Below, in pieces: positions 55,443 to 64,000 of a stretch of 64,000 nt of DNA. The DNA is taken from NCBI RefSeq assembly GCF_000153485.2, contig NC_018721.1, forward strand, positions 1,178,001 to 1,242,000, read 5' to 3'. Below the pieces are notes generated by a model. That model was not told where the DNA came from. It made no database searches and saw nothing but the letters and a program-made list of their open reading frames with translations. This DNA comes from Psychroflexus torquis ATCC 700755 (GTDB lineage: Bacteria > Bacteroidota > Bacteroidia > Flavobacteriales > Flavobacteriaceae). Made by a program: the position numbers and the translations under genes. Numbering within the stretch: position 1 is the first letter of the stretch; each line of letters opens with the position of its first letter.

Positions 55443-55569
55443 TACTAAGTATAAGTACCATTAGATAGATACATATCACTTACCAATTCTTCTATAGAAC
55501 TCGAATTAAAAACTGTGCCTTCAAAAATGGCAATTACGAAAAACAACACTTTTGCCATGAGTTCTTACA

Positions 55570-56343
55570 ATGAACAAAAAGATAAAATTAGAAACATTAA
55601 CGTCACCTTTTAATCATTTCAGTATGCCATTATCAACAATAATTACGGGAGCGCTATTAGATATAGCAAAAAAACATGCTTTTGAAGTAGGTGAAAAAGT
55701 GGCTCATAGCTTTAAAGATTCTGCCACAGGGAAGCATATCGGGCAGCTTATAAACTATCGGTCTCAAAAAGAGTATAACAACATTGTTTTATTTGTTCAT
55801 GGTTTTTCAGGTGATGCTGCAGAGACTTTTGGACGTACGCCAGAAATCATTTTAAGCAATCCAGAATTTGATGGGTGGGATGTTTTTAGTATAGGTCATA
55901 GTTCAGATATTTTTCCAAGTATAGGAAAAGGCTTATGGTCTGTAAATCCAGATATAACAAAGATTTCTTTTTACTTAAAGACATTACTACAACATCAATT
56001 TGGGCATTATGATAGGGTGGCCTTTGTTGCTCATAGTATGGGAGGCCTTGCTGTGCAACGTACCATTTTAGATTTATCGGGTCCTGATAAACATAAAATT
56101 TCCCATTTGCTTCTTTTTGGAACGCCTAGTAACGGTTTAGATAAGGCATATTGGTTTAGGTTTTGGAATACTCAAGTAAAAGATTTGAGTAGTAAGAGTG
56201 ACTTTATTATAAAATTAAGAAACGACTGGAACACTCAATTTAACAATAAAATACCCTTTGCTTTTAAAACGATAGCCGGCTCTAAAGATGACTTTGTTTC
56301 GGTGACTTCATCGCTACAAGCTATCTGCCTTTTCAATGATTAG
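55570..56343 (+). CDS. Lipase-like alpha/beta hydrolase, 3' end truncated
   Basis: Protein of 257 residues. It has FVHGFSGDAAETFG (oxyanion loop, about 80) and the nucleophile elbow VAHSMGGLAV (about 157), then a lid region. The C-terminal end is unusual: after TIAGSKDDFVSVTSSLQA the frame ends ICLFND in the 3' end of an IS5-type transposase relic on the opposite strand. The catalytic Asp may be in SKDD, but the final His is missing, so the enzyme is probably inactive. Hydrolase of lipids or esters by family. Confidence 0.75.
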   Translation: MNKKIKLETLTSPFNHFSMPLSTIITGALLDIAKKHAFEVGEKVAHSFKDSATGKHIGQLINYRSQKEYNNIVLFVHGFSGDAAETFGRTPEIILSNPEFDGWDVFSIGHSSDIFPSIGKGLWSVNPDITKISFYLKTLLQHQFGHYDRVAFVAHSMGGLAVQRTILDLSGPDKHKISHLLLFGTPSNGLDKAYWFRFWNTQVKDLSSKSDFIIKLRNDWNTQFNNKIPFAFKTIAGSKDDFVSVTSSLQAICLFND

Positions 56344-56724
56344 AGTATTCCAAGAGTCAAAATTTACTGCCCCCATTCGTTTACGAATAGCTACAAGTAC
56401 AGTGGGATGAAAAGGGGGTTTGGTTTGAAAACACTTTAATCCACAAAAATATTGCAAGTAAATGTTTTCGCTAATCATAGCAACGGTCTCTCTATCGTTT
56501 AGACCTATCTTATGCTTTACAATAATTGCACCTATAACCATGCGGACATCAATACTCTCTCTACCATTACGTGCATTGAGTTTATTGGAATATACCTTTG
56601 CCAAAGCATCCCAAGGGATGAGTTGTGCTAATTTTACCCAGCGATTATCAGATAACAATTCTTGTTCGAAGGGATGTGAAAACTCGGATAAACTTAACTG
56701 ATTAGAAGGCGTATATTTTATCAT
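56314..56724 (-). pseudogene. IS5-family transposase, N-terminal fragment
   Basis: Fragment of 136 residues: MIKYTPSNQLSLSEFSHPFE, NARNGRESIDVRMVIGAIIV and YFCGLKCFQTKPPFHP, the DUF772 N-terminus of IS5/IS1182-type transposases (normally 400-500 residues). The catalytic DDE part is missing. It ends inside the hydrolase gene on the other strand, so the deletion that removed its body probably also truncated that gene. Confidence 0.8.
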
Positions 56725-56990
56725 AACCGCATAGGTTTATGAGTAAAAGATACGAAAAACCATGCAATTACGCAAGAAAAAAACGTGTATTTTAATGAGT
56801 AAAACACTGATGCTTAATTTAATAGATTATAATTATAAGAAAATCAGCAAGCCCTAGTTAGGATGCAGTAGCTAGGATGTAGACCGCTTTCATAAAAAAA
56901 ACTGCTGTTTTTTGATGCCCCTTAATTTTATAGCGTCTAAATTTAGGTTTTGAAAAGACTCTCATAAAAACAGACTAGACTCGATAAAGA
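56725..56990. other. Intergenic region
   Basis: About 270 bp. It holds the IS5 relic's upstream end (ATAACCGCATAGGTTTATGA) and no gene. Nothing else recognised. Confidence 0.4.
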
Positions 56991-58160
56991 ATGATATTGA
57001 TAGACCACCCCTATGTTTCAGATTTTCTACTCAAAACGATTAAAGAGTATAGTTTTGAAATTGTTTCTACTCCAGAAGCAAAGTCATTGATTACTGATGA
57101 TTCTTTAAATTGGATTTCTGAAAAAGAAGCTACTCATAAAATCGTAAACACTGTAAATCCTCTGGTCTATACCAATTCTGAGAATTCTTTAGCCTGGGTT
57201 TTCAAACATTTAAAAGCAACTCCACTCCCTGGCCAGATGCAACTGTTTAAAGATAAGCTCAAATTTAGAGAGCTAACTCAAGACTTGTTTCCAGATTTCT
57301 TGTTTAGGAAAATTAAAATAGACGAAATCCAAACTTTGGCTATTGATGACTTGCAACTGCCCTTTGTAATTAAGCCTTCCTTGGGCTTCTTTAGTATTGG
57401 CGTGCATATTGTTCAGAACAAATCAGATTGGTATGCAGCTCAAAAGGAGTTAACCGTAGAGAATCTTAAAAGCATTTACCCTAAAGAAGTTATGGATGCG
57501 TCTACCTTTATTGTTGAAGACTATTTGGAAGGAGAAGAATTTGCTGTAGATGCCTATTTTAATGCCGACGGAGAAGTCGTTATTTTAAATATTCTCCATC
57601 ATAAGTTTTCTTCCAGCACCGATGTTGGTGACCGGGTCTACTCCACCTCTCAAAGCATTATTCGCAACTACAAAGAAAGCCTTGAAATCTTTTTAAAACC
57701 CATAGGTGAAAAGGCAAATTTAAAAAATTTCCCTCTACATCTAGAAGTCAGAATTAATGAAGAAGGCATTATAATGCCTATAGAAATAAACCCCTTACGC
57801 TTTGGAGGCTGGTGCACAACTGGCGATCTTTCGTGGTATGCGTTTAAATTTAATTCCTACCGCTACTTCATTCAAAATAAAAAGCCAGATTGGGAGGAGG
57901 TTTTTAAAAATGATAAGGGAGAAATTTATAGCCTTGTTTTATTAGACAACACTTCGGGATTTCAGGCTTCAGAAATTTCTTATTTTGACTTTGATAAGCT
58001 CCAGCAAGATTTGGAACACATACTAGTCAACAGAACATTCGACTTTAATAAATACCCTGCCTTTGGGTTGCTGTTTACCAAAACCCGTAAAGGAAATGAG
58101 AAAGAGTTAAATGATATACTCATCTCCAACTTAAGTAAGTATATTGTATTAAAAAAATGA
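56991..58160 (+). CDS. ATP-grasp family protein
   Basis: Protein of 389 residues with an ATP-grasp core: LPFVIKPSLGFFSIGVHIVQ (Lys and Gly-rich nucleotide loop, about 124), FIVEDYLEGEEFAVDAYF (about 170), and IIMPIEINPLRFGGW, the Mg2+-binding EIN motif. Catalyses ATP-dependent ligation of an acid to an amine or similar; substrate unknown. There is no N-terminal fusion. Confidence 0.85.
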   Translation: MILIDHPYVSDFLLKTIKEYSFEIVSTPEAKSLITDDSLNWISEKEATHKIVNTVNPLVYTNSENSLAWVFKHLKATPLPGQMQLFKDKLKFRELTQDLFPDFLFRKIKIDEIQTLAIDDLQLPFVIKPSLGFFSIGVHIVQNKSDWYAAQKELTVENLKSIYPKEVMDASTFIVEDYLEGEEFAVDAYFNADGEVVILNILHHKFSSSTDVGDRVYSTSQSIIRNYKESLEIFLKPIGEKANLKNFPLHLEVRINEEGIIMPIEINPLRFGGWCTTGDLSWYAFKFNSYRYFIQNKKPDWEEVFKNDKGEIYSLVLLDNTSGFQASEISYFDFDKLQQDLEHILVNRTFDFNKYPAFGLLFTKTRKGNEKELNDILISNLSKYIVLKK

Positions 58161-58193
58161 ATCTTAAACCCCTAAAATCGACTCAAAATCAAA

Positions 58194-58307
58194 ATGAATA
58201 AAATTAAGTTAACGCTAATCTTACTATTTGTTGTTCCTTTAAAATATTATAGCTAAGAATCTAGCAATGGAGTAAGGAACACAGCCATATGTAGCGGAAT
58301 AGGTTTA
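58194..58307 (+). pseudogene. Signal-peptide fragment of a lost gene
   Basis: ATG at 58194 starts MNKIKLTLILLFVVPLKYYS, a clear signal peptide, but TAG/TAA stops follow and a MITE-like element begins at 58308. Probably the 5' end of a gene that was cut. Confidence 0.35.
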
Positions 58308-58490
58308 ATACCAATTTAGTTTTTAAATGTTGCTTTAAAATTTTGAATTATACTACGACGTAGCTCAGCACAGGTTTTTTACTTAGTTGAGGAAAAAAAT
58401 ATAAGCATAGCCATAGTTACGGTTCTATTTTATGACGATTAATAAGTGAAAAAGAAACTTATTTTATCCGACATTTAAATGTTAAGGTGG
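58308..58490 (+). repeat. MITE-like element, divergent copy 6
   Basis: Begins ATACCAATTTAG and contains TTATACTACGACGTAGCTCA and GCACAGGTTTTTT, shared with copies 3, 4 and 7, but differs in the second half and lacks the usual right end. Boundaries approximate. Confidence 0.6.
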
Positions 58491-58666
58491 TGTAAATACA
58501 TTTTTAGGAGTTGTAGTGACTTGAGAAAGGAATAAATCAGTTTTATTAGCTTTTTAAATGGTATTTTCAACTGGTCATGTGTTTTTATTCTTTTTATTTA
58601 CTAGAAAGCAAAGAGAAAAAATTTAAACACAGATAGAGTTTAAGTAAATCCTTCACTAAAAAAAAT

Positions 58667-60226
58667 ATGGAGTACGATTATATTATCATAGGTAGTGGTT
58701 TCGGAGGTTCGGTTAGTGCTTTGCGATTATCTGAAAAGGGATATAAGGTTTTAGTCATTGAGAAAGGCAAATGGTACGAAGCCAAAGATTTCCCCAAAAC
58801 CAACTGGAACTTTAGAAAGTGGCTATGGATACCCTTTTTAAGGTTTTTTGGTATTATGAAACTTTCCGTTTTCAAACATATCGCCATAATTTCTGGTACT
58901 GGCGTTGGAGGAGGCTCCTTGGTTTACGCCAACACTTTACCTACCCCTAAATCTGCTTTTTTCAATTCTGGAAGCTGGAAGGACTTAAAGGATTGGGAAA
59001 GTGAATTGAAGCCTTATTACGATGAAGCCTTAAGAATGTTGGGAGCTACAAAAAATCCAGAATTGTTTGACGGAGATTTGGGTCTCCAAAAGGTAGCCGA
59101 AAACTTAGACATCAAGAAGAAATTTGCCCCAACTCGTGTTGCCGTATTTTTCGGAAAACCCGGTCAAACCCAAAAAGACCCCTATTTTAATGGCCAAGGG
59201 CCGGAACGCTCTGGGTGTAATTTTTGTGGAGCTTGTATGACGGGTTGTAGACATAATGCAAAAAACACACTCGATAAAAACTACCTCTACTTCGCTCAAA
59301 AAAACGGTGCAGAAATACTGGCCGAAAATGAAGTTTATGATGTTCAACCTGTTGCCACTAAAGACGATTCTCAAGGGTATAACGTCTTTTTAAAAAGCAG
59401 CACAAAATTATTCAGCAAACGCAAGACACTAAAAACTAAAGGGGTAATATTCTCAGGAGGAGTTTTGGGTACAGTAAAATTACTGCTAAAACTTAAAAAG
59501 AAATCCCTGCCTAATTTATCAGATAAACTGGGTGAAGATATCCGAAGTAACAATGAAACCCTAGTAAGTGTTACCGGACTGGACAAAGACAAAAACTATT
59601 CGAAAGGGGTTGCCATAGGAAGTATCCTAGACACTGATGAAAACAGTCATCTCGAAATTTGCAGATATGGTGAAGGCTCCGATGCTTGGAAGCTAGCTCA
59701 TTTACCATACGTGACGGGATCAAATGTAGTATCGCGTCTGTTTAAAATTTTCATAAAACTCTTAAAACATCCCATTGATTATTTCAAGATTTATTTTGTG
59801 AACGGTTGGGCCAAGAACACAGTTGTTTTACTTTTTATGCAAACTCTGGACAGTACCTTAAAATTTAAACGAAACGCTCTGGGGCAGATGACTTCAACCG
59901 TTAGTTCAGGAAAGGCTCCTACACCTTTTATCCCAGAATCTATAAAACTGGTTAAAGCTTACCGCAAAGCGATAAACGGAGTGAGCACCTCTTTTTCTTT
60001 AGAAACATTGGCGGGTATACCGTCTACAGCACATATTTTAGGGGGAGCCGTTATGGGAAAGAATCCTTCTTCTGGGGTAATCGATAAGGACAATAAAGTT
60101 TTTAACTATCAGAACCTTTATGTGATTGATGGGGCTATGATTTCTGCAAATCCAGGAGTAAATCCCTCCTTATCCATAACTGCTATTGCAGAGCATGCCA
60201 TGCACCAAATACCCGCAAAAAAGTAA
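58667..60226 (+). CDS. GMC-type FAD oxidoreductase
   Basis: Flavoenzyme of 519 residues: the Rossmann ADP-binding motif DYIIIGSGFGGSVSALRLSE is at the N-terminus, SGTGVGGGSLVYANTLP at about 77, and the GMC C-terminal segment with IDGAMISANPGVNPSLSITA. The Cys cluster CNFCGACMTGC (about 185) suggests a bound Fe-S cluster, seen in one branch of this family (cholesterol-oxidase-like or choline-dehydrogenase-like enzymes). Soluble. Substrate unknown. It is far from other catabolic genes. Confidence 0.88.
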   Translation: MEYDYIIIGSGFGGSVSALRLSEKGYKVLVIEKGKWYEAKDFPKTNWNFRKWLWIPFLRFFGIMKLSVFKHIAIISGTGVGGGSLVYANTLPTPKSAFFNSGSWKDLKDWESELKPYYDEALRMLGATKNPELFDGDLGLQKVAENLDIKKKFAPTRVAVFFGKPGQTQKDPYFNGQGPERSGCNFCGACMTGCRHNAKNTLDKNYLYFAQKNGAEILAENEVYDVQPVATKDDSQGYNVFLKSSTKLFSKRKTLKTKGVIFSGGVLGTVKLLLKLKKKSLPNLSDKLGEDIRSNNETLVSVTGLDKDKNYSKGVAIGSILDTDENSHLEICRYGEGSDAWKLAHLPYVTGSNVVSRLFKIFIKLLKHPIDYFKIYFVNGWAKNTVVLLFMQTLDSTLKFKRNALGQMTSTVSSGKAPTPFIPESIKLVKAYRKAINGVSTSFSLETLAGIPSTAHILGGAVMGKNPSSGVIDKDNKVFNYQNLYVIDGAMISANPGVNPSLSITAIAEHAMHQIPAKK

Positions 60227-60363
60227 GCTAATGTGAAAAAGAACAATATATATAAAATACTAATATACTCTTACTTATAAATTCACAAGCATTAGGTATC
60301 CAGATTAAGCCCTTAGGTTCAGCTTTTTTTTTAAAAATTAGACCTTGCTAATCTATGAACTGA

Positions 60364-60707
60364 ATGAAAAATACAACAATCGACATCAACGAAAATAGTA
60401 TTAAAAAGTATGTAGAATCTTTAAAACCAGAGGATCTGTTATTCGTGAACAACTCGATTTGGGGTATTCTTATGATGGGAAAATTGCAATACTTTATGAA
60501 ATTCGACCTTTTTGGGACAACCCGAAAGAAATTCAACACATGGAATTTGCTAAAATTAGATTTTACAAGTCAAGACAAGAATGGAATCTATATTGGATGC
60601 GTGCAAGCGGAAGATGGAAACTTTACGAACCATTTCCAAAATCAACTCATTTAGAAAAGATGATCGACATTATAAAAGAAGATCCATATGGCTGCTTTTA
60701 TGGATAA
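60364..60707 (+). pseudogene. DUF3024 protein pseudogene with a frameshift
   Basis: The first frame encodes MKNTTIDINENSIKKYVESL then KPEDL; the frame shifted by one base continues IREQLDLGYSYDGKIAILYE, PFWDNPKEIQHMEFAKIRFY and WMRASGRWKLYEPFPKSTH, ending at 60707. Joined, these fit DUF3024 (about 115 residues). A single-base deletion near 60440 is the only lesion. Confidence 0.82.
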
Positions 60708-60954
60708 TATAAAGAAAATATTATAAAAATTGTGGAAGAATTCACTTCTAAAATTTAAAGCTTTTCTAGATCACTTAAATTTAAGAAGATTAATTAAGGT
60801 TGATATTTAAGCACATATTAATATGGAATGATATATTTTTGAGTTCATCCATCAGTCTACAAATAAGGTTGTGAAAGATAGTTTTCTTAGTTCTAGACTT
60901 CTTGAGCTGGTAACAAAATTCATCAAAATATCCATTTATATGTTATAAACTCCA

Positions 60955-61161
60955 ACCAAATTAAATTTATAATGTCGTATGAATAAAATGAATTGTACTA
61001 CGACGAGGCTCAGCACAGATTTTTTTGGTTTATTGAAGTTAAATATAACTAGCATAGCCTTAGTAACGGTAATTATTTTTGATAAAAAGTAAGCGAAAAA
61101 AGCCTGTGATGAATTCGTATCGGTAAAACGATTTATTGCCATATTAAAATTTATTTGGTAT
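60955..61161 (+). repeat. MITE-like element, copy 7
   Basis: Forward orientation, 207 bp, starting CCAAATTAAATTTATAATGT and ending TTTATTTGGTAT. It keeps the CTACGACGAGGCTCAGCAC block and the hairpin core, with more substitutions than copies 1-5. Confidence 0.8.
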
Positions 61162-62154
61162 AAAATGATTTCAACTAAAAAAACTTAGAGAATTAGTTAA
61201 TAGGATCAACTATAAGAGCAGCTGGTTCAATGTGCTTTCAGGCAAATGGAACGCGGACGTCATTACGAATCAATGGTATCTTTTATAAGATTTTGCAAAC
61301 AACAACCGCAGTTAGACAATAATACTTTGCGGTAAGTGATAATAGATTTACGTTCACTAGCGTAGATCTCATAATCGACAAGGTTTCAAAAGTTTTACTC
61401 TCTAAGGCACCAAGTAACAATTATACTTTCTTCAATTGGTATAGCTGAAAACCGAACTATTATTGAATGCATAACCTAAGCTAATATAGGTTCTGTATCC
61501 AATAATCAGGCCCTTCAACTTCCTTTAAACATCAAAGTAGGTTTAAATACAAATGATTATATCGAGGTTTCTATATGATCCGGTAGCGATAGGTCAATTA
61601 TTGTTTCGAATTTGCAGTTTAGAGTCACCGATTATCAGTAGTTAGGCCATTCTAATATGAAATAAATAGAAATTTATTTCTACCCTTTAAACCAATACTA
61701 TAGCCTCATTTGCATTCATCAGGTTTTACATTGGTATTATCCTCTATATACAACACTGCCATCCCCGTATCGCCTTTATAACTCACTCCCACTAAAGCTA
61801 TATGACCTGTATCATCTTAAGCCTCTAAAATCTGGTCTTTAGTAAGCAAGTACTCTATCGTTTTTATCTCCAAAATATAAAGCAAACAAAAAAGGAGTAA
61901 GGGTTCGTTCACCTTTACAGTTAATCAATATTGCTTTTTTTTAATTTTGTAAAACTTGTCAATCAAATTAATTCAAAACCATCATACTACAAATACTTAA
62001 CAATAGAACAAATACTACAAACAAAGTCATAGCAAGGATTTAATTGAAAAAATACTGACTTTTCAAAGATATAATAGTGAATTATAAGCATTTATTAACA
62101 ATAAGTATTTTCTTCTTATCAATAGGTTTGTGTGTAATTCATACATAAAAAATT
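61162..62154. other. Decayed coding-like region without an intact gene
   Basis: Nearly 1 kb with no supported reading frame. Short pieces in different frames look like former surface-protein sequence (for example NIKVGLNTNDYIEVSI near 61545 and SIIVSNLQFRVTDYQ near 61600), interrupted by many stops. Its proximity to the degenerate adhesin at 62457 suggests an older copy. This is weak evidence. Confidence 0.35.
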
Positions 62155-62460
62155 ATGAATAATTTACTATTTACAGCAACAACCATTAGTTTTTTAATAA
62201 GTTTTGTCTCATTGAAGGCAACAGCAATTAGTTCTAATACTGAAGGTGATATTGTAATTAATAACCTTACTCATAATGTGTCGATGTCAGAAATGAAAAC
62301 ATTTCCCGTTAATGATACTAATCCAGTTTTAAACATTTCAGAATGGCTCAGTTTTGAGACATTTTGTGCAACCCAAGCTGTTGCGGATTTGATATCCTTT
62401 CACGACAATTTAATGGCACAAACAATCACAGCAAATCTCCCTCAAGCTCTTGGTACATGA
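62155..62460 (+). CDS. Small exported protein upstream of a surface protein
   Basis: Protein of 101 residues with a signal peptide (TATTISFLISFVSLKATA) and no recognised domain. The stop overlaps the ATG of the next gene (ATGA at 62457-62460), so translation is coupled. Its role is unknown; co-translation with a surface-type protein suggests a joint role. Confidence 0.6.
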   Translation: MNNLLFTATTISFLISFVSLKATAISSNTEGDIVINNLTHNVSMSEMKTFPVNDTNPVLNISEWLSFETFCATQAVADLISFHDNLMAQTITANLPQALGT

Positions 62461-63737
62461 AAAATCTTTTATTCACAATTTTAATAATGTCAAGCATTCT
62501 ATGTAATGCACAATTTTACGTATCTAATGGTGATGAAGTTTATGTTTCAGATCAAAGTACACTATACTCAAATGAGGATATAGAAAATAACGGTACAATA
62601 CGTTTAGAGAACGAATCATACTTAATTTTTGATGCTGACTTAATTAACAATGCCACTATTTCATACCAAGATGGCAACAGTAAAGGAATTTTACAAATTG
62701 GTTCTGGTGAAGCTTCAAGCAATCAAGCTCAAGACATCCAATTTAATGCTACACAGGGTGAAGAAGCTCCGTTTATTATTCTTAATAAAACCTCTGGCGT
62801 TGCAAACATTACTCGTGGTCACATGCGTTTGTTAGAACGTTTTAAATCTATTAGTGGAACATTAGATGCTAATAGTGAAATTACAGGTGCAGATACAAAC
62901 GAAAATATATCAAAAGGCTTAACATTTATAAATCCTGATGTAGCAACAATTTCAGTTGTTGAAGAATCTAGTGGCGGTATAGTAAAAAATGTGATCACCG
63001 AGCTCCTATTCCCGGAAGACTCAAAAAGAGCATTTAAATTTTTCTCATCTTCTGTAACTACGCCTGAATCCATAAATGCTAATCTTCAAGAAGGTGGTCA
63101 TATTACATCAACAGTAGTAGGAACTTTTGATGATCCTTACCCTGGTTATGGAACTCATATCACTGGTTCAGAAACTGGAGAAAATGGCTTCGATGCTACT
63201 AATTCGGGGAATCCTTCAGTGTTTTTTTGGGATGCAAGTACACAGGTTTATACTCTTCTGCCAAATACGGACGAACGTACATTAACCGCTGGTGAAGCTG
63301 CTCTTATTTTAGTAAGAGGAAGTCGTGTACTTGATTTAACAGTAGATAATATCCAAGATAATTTTCCTACAATTCTAAGAACAATTGGTGATTTACATAT
63401 TGGTGACTTTACTTTAACTAATCTTGCCTCTACAACTGAGGAATTTTCATTAATTGGTAATCCATACCATGCTGAAATGGATCTAGATGCACTCCTTAAG
63501 AGTCCAAATAACGTAGGTCTTAGTTCAAGCTTCGTATATTATTTTGATCCTACTTTAGGTTCACAGGGCTCATATGTAACTTTAGATCTTTCAGATCAAA
63601 GTACAACACCCCCTTCTCTAAATGATAAGTATCTTCAACCAAATCAATCGTTTTTTATTGAAAATATTGCTGATAACGCAAGTTTAACTTTCAAAGAAAG
63701 CTTTAAACGCTCAAACGAGCAAAGACAAAACAAATAA
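62457..63737 (+). CDS. Secreted beta-rich surface protein, broken downstream
   Basis: I chose the ATG at 62457 (MKNLLFTILIMSSILCNAQF, a good signal peptide) rather than an upstream ATG at 62364, because the 62457 start gives a signal sequence and couples to the previous gene. The 426 residues are beta rich (NNGTIRLENESYLIFDADLI, TSTVVGTFDDPYPGYGTHIT, FYWDAST-like blocks) and fit large flavobacterial surface proteins. The frame ends RSNEQRQNK at 63737, but the shifted frame continues SKDKTNKIFIADTDL, so the stop is caused by a frameshift near 63715 and the true protein was longer. Confidence 0.7.
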   Translation: MKNLLFTILIMSSILCNAQFYVSNGDEVYVSDQSTLYSNEDIENNGTIRLENESYLIFDADLINNATISYQDGNSKGILQIGSGEASSNQAQDIQFNATQGEEAPFIILNKTSGVANITRGHMRLLERFKSISGTLDANSEITGADTNENISKGLTFINPDVATISVVEESSGGIVKNVITELLFPEDSKRAFKFFSSSVTTPESINANLQEGGHITSTVVGTFDDPYPGYGTHITGSETGENGFDATNSGNPSVFFWDASTQVYTLLPNTDERTLTAGEAALILVRGSRVLDLTVDNIQDNFPTILRTIGDLHIGDFTLTNLASTTEEFSLIGNPYHAEMDLDALLKSPNNVGLSSSFVYYFDPTLGSQGSYVTLDLSDQSTTPPSLNDKYLQPNQSFFIENIADNASLTFKESFKRSNEQRQNK

Positions 63738-64000
63738 AATTTTTATCGCCGATACCGATTTAAGATAGACGTTAGTATGTTCGACTCCAACGCAGATGTG
63801 TTCAGGGGATGGTGTTACGTTAAGGTTCAATCCAAATTATAGCGAACAAGTCACTTAGAAGAAGATGCGACTAAAGTTTGGAATTCAGACGGATCCATAG
63901 CAATTCAAAACCAAGATAAATATTTATCGGTTGATAAACGCCCTTTACAGGATAATATAGTAGATGCTGTATTGTACATGTTTTATCCAAGGGATAATGA
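63738..64000 (+). pseudogene. Decayed continuation of the surface protein
   Basis: Several frames carry clear continuation: IDVSMFDSNADVF, GVTLRFNPNYSEQVT and then DATKVWNSDGSIAIQNQDKY with LSVDKRPL, each broken by stops or shifts. These pieces resemble the C-terminal part of T9SS-sorted proteins, but the sorting domain itself lies beyond the window. Confidence 0.6.

Noticed and set aside
62364..62456. Upstream ATG for the surface protein
   Set aside because: It overlaps the previous gene by nearly 100 bp and hides the signal peptide that begins at 62457.

Overview
The window is AT-rich chromosomal DNA from a member of Bacteroidota, almost certainly a flavobacterium (Flavobacteriaceae). The evidence is a SufB/SufA pair, a LolE-type permease overlapping rbfA, 2TM-domain proteins beside a LytS-type kinase, DUF2141, DUF481 and DUF1566 proteins, Gln-ending signal peptides, lipoproteins and TAnnTTTG-type promoter elements. 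The species cannot be named from the sequence.

Layout. 1-12 kb is ordinary core genome: SufB (cut by the window edge) and a SufA-type carrier, a lipoprotein, DprA, a cation/proton antiporter, an MBL hydrolase, a coupled S8/M1 protease pair, a LolE-like permease with RbfA, methylmalonyl-CoA epimerase and a CAU-anticodon tRNA whose 3' end is imperfectly repeated 130 bp downstream. 12.3-18.1 kb is decaying accessory DNA: a broken LytTR response regulator, an amidohydrolase, two 2TM proteins, a LytS-type histidine kinase fused to a 2TM domain, DUF2141 and a DUF1566 lipoprotein pseudogene.

18.5-44.7 kb is the most striking part. It reads as an integron-like array of about eleven gene cassettes. 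All cassette genes lie on the plus strand. Each cassette starts with a GTT core of 7-10 bases, and in ten of eleven cases the reverse complement of that same core, perfect or nearly so, reappears after the last gene, at the start of a large imperfect palindrome that ends in the GTT core of the next cassette. This is the arrangement of integron cassettes and attC sites, but the sites fall into several unrelated-looking families (75-200 bp, plus a 1.1-1.6 kb form built from relics of an IS91 transposase and a tyrosine recombinase). No intact integrase is present. The cargo includes an alpha/beta hydrolase; a sigma factor, membrane protein and M23 peptidase set; an ABC-three-component conflict system with a nuclease-like subunit; two related beta-lactamase-fold hydrolases (one broken); a Pth2-like protein; four secreted proteins, three of which share an N-terminal domain joined to WG, LRR or Sel1 repeats; a HigBA toxin-antitoxin pair; and unknown secreted proteins. 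One site carries the ribozyme shell of a group II intron whose reverse transcriptase has been lost and partly replaced by an IS110 tail.

45-64 kb mixes core-like genes (DUF481, exported methyltransferase, M16 peptidase, cupin, ATP-grasp protein, GMC oxidoreductase) with mobile DNA: a complete IS4-type element with 16-bp inverted repeats and a 5-bp target duplication, an IS5-type transposase fragment that truncates a lipase-like gene, and decayed genes, ending in a frameshifted surface protein. A small inverted-repeat element (MITE-like, 160-210 bp, TWA target) occurs seven times across the window, and an empty-site comparison inside the array supports its mobility.
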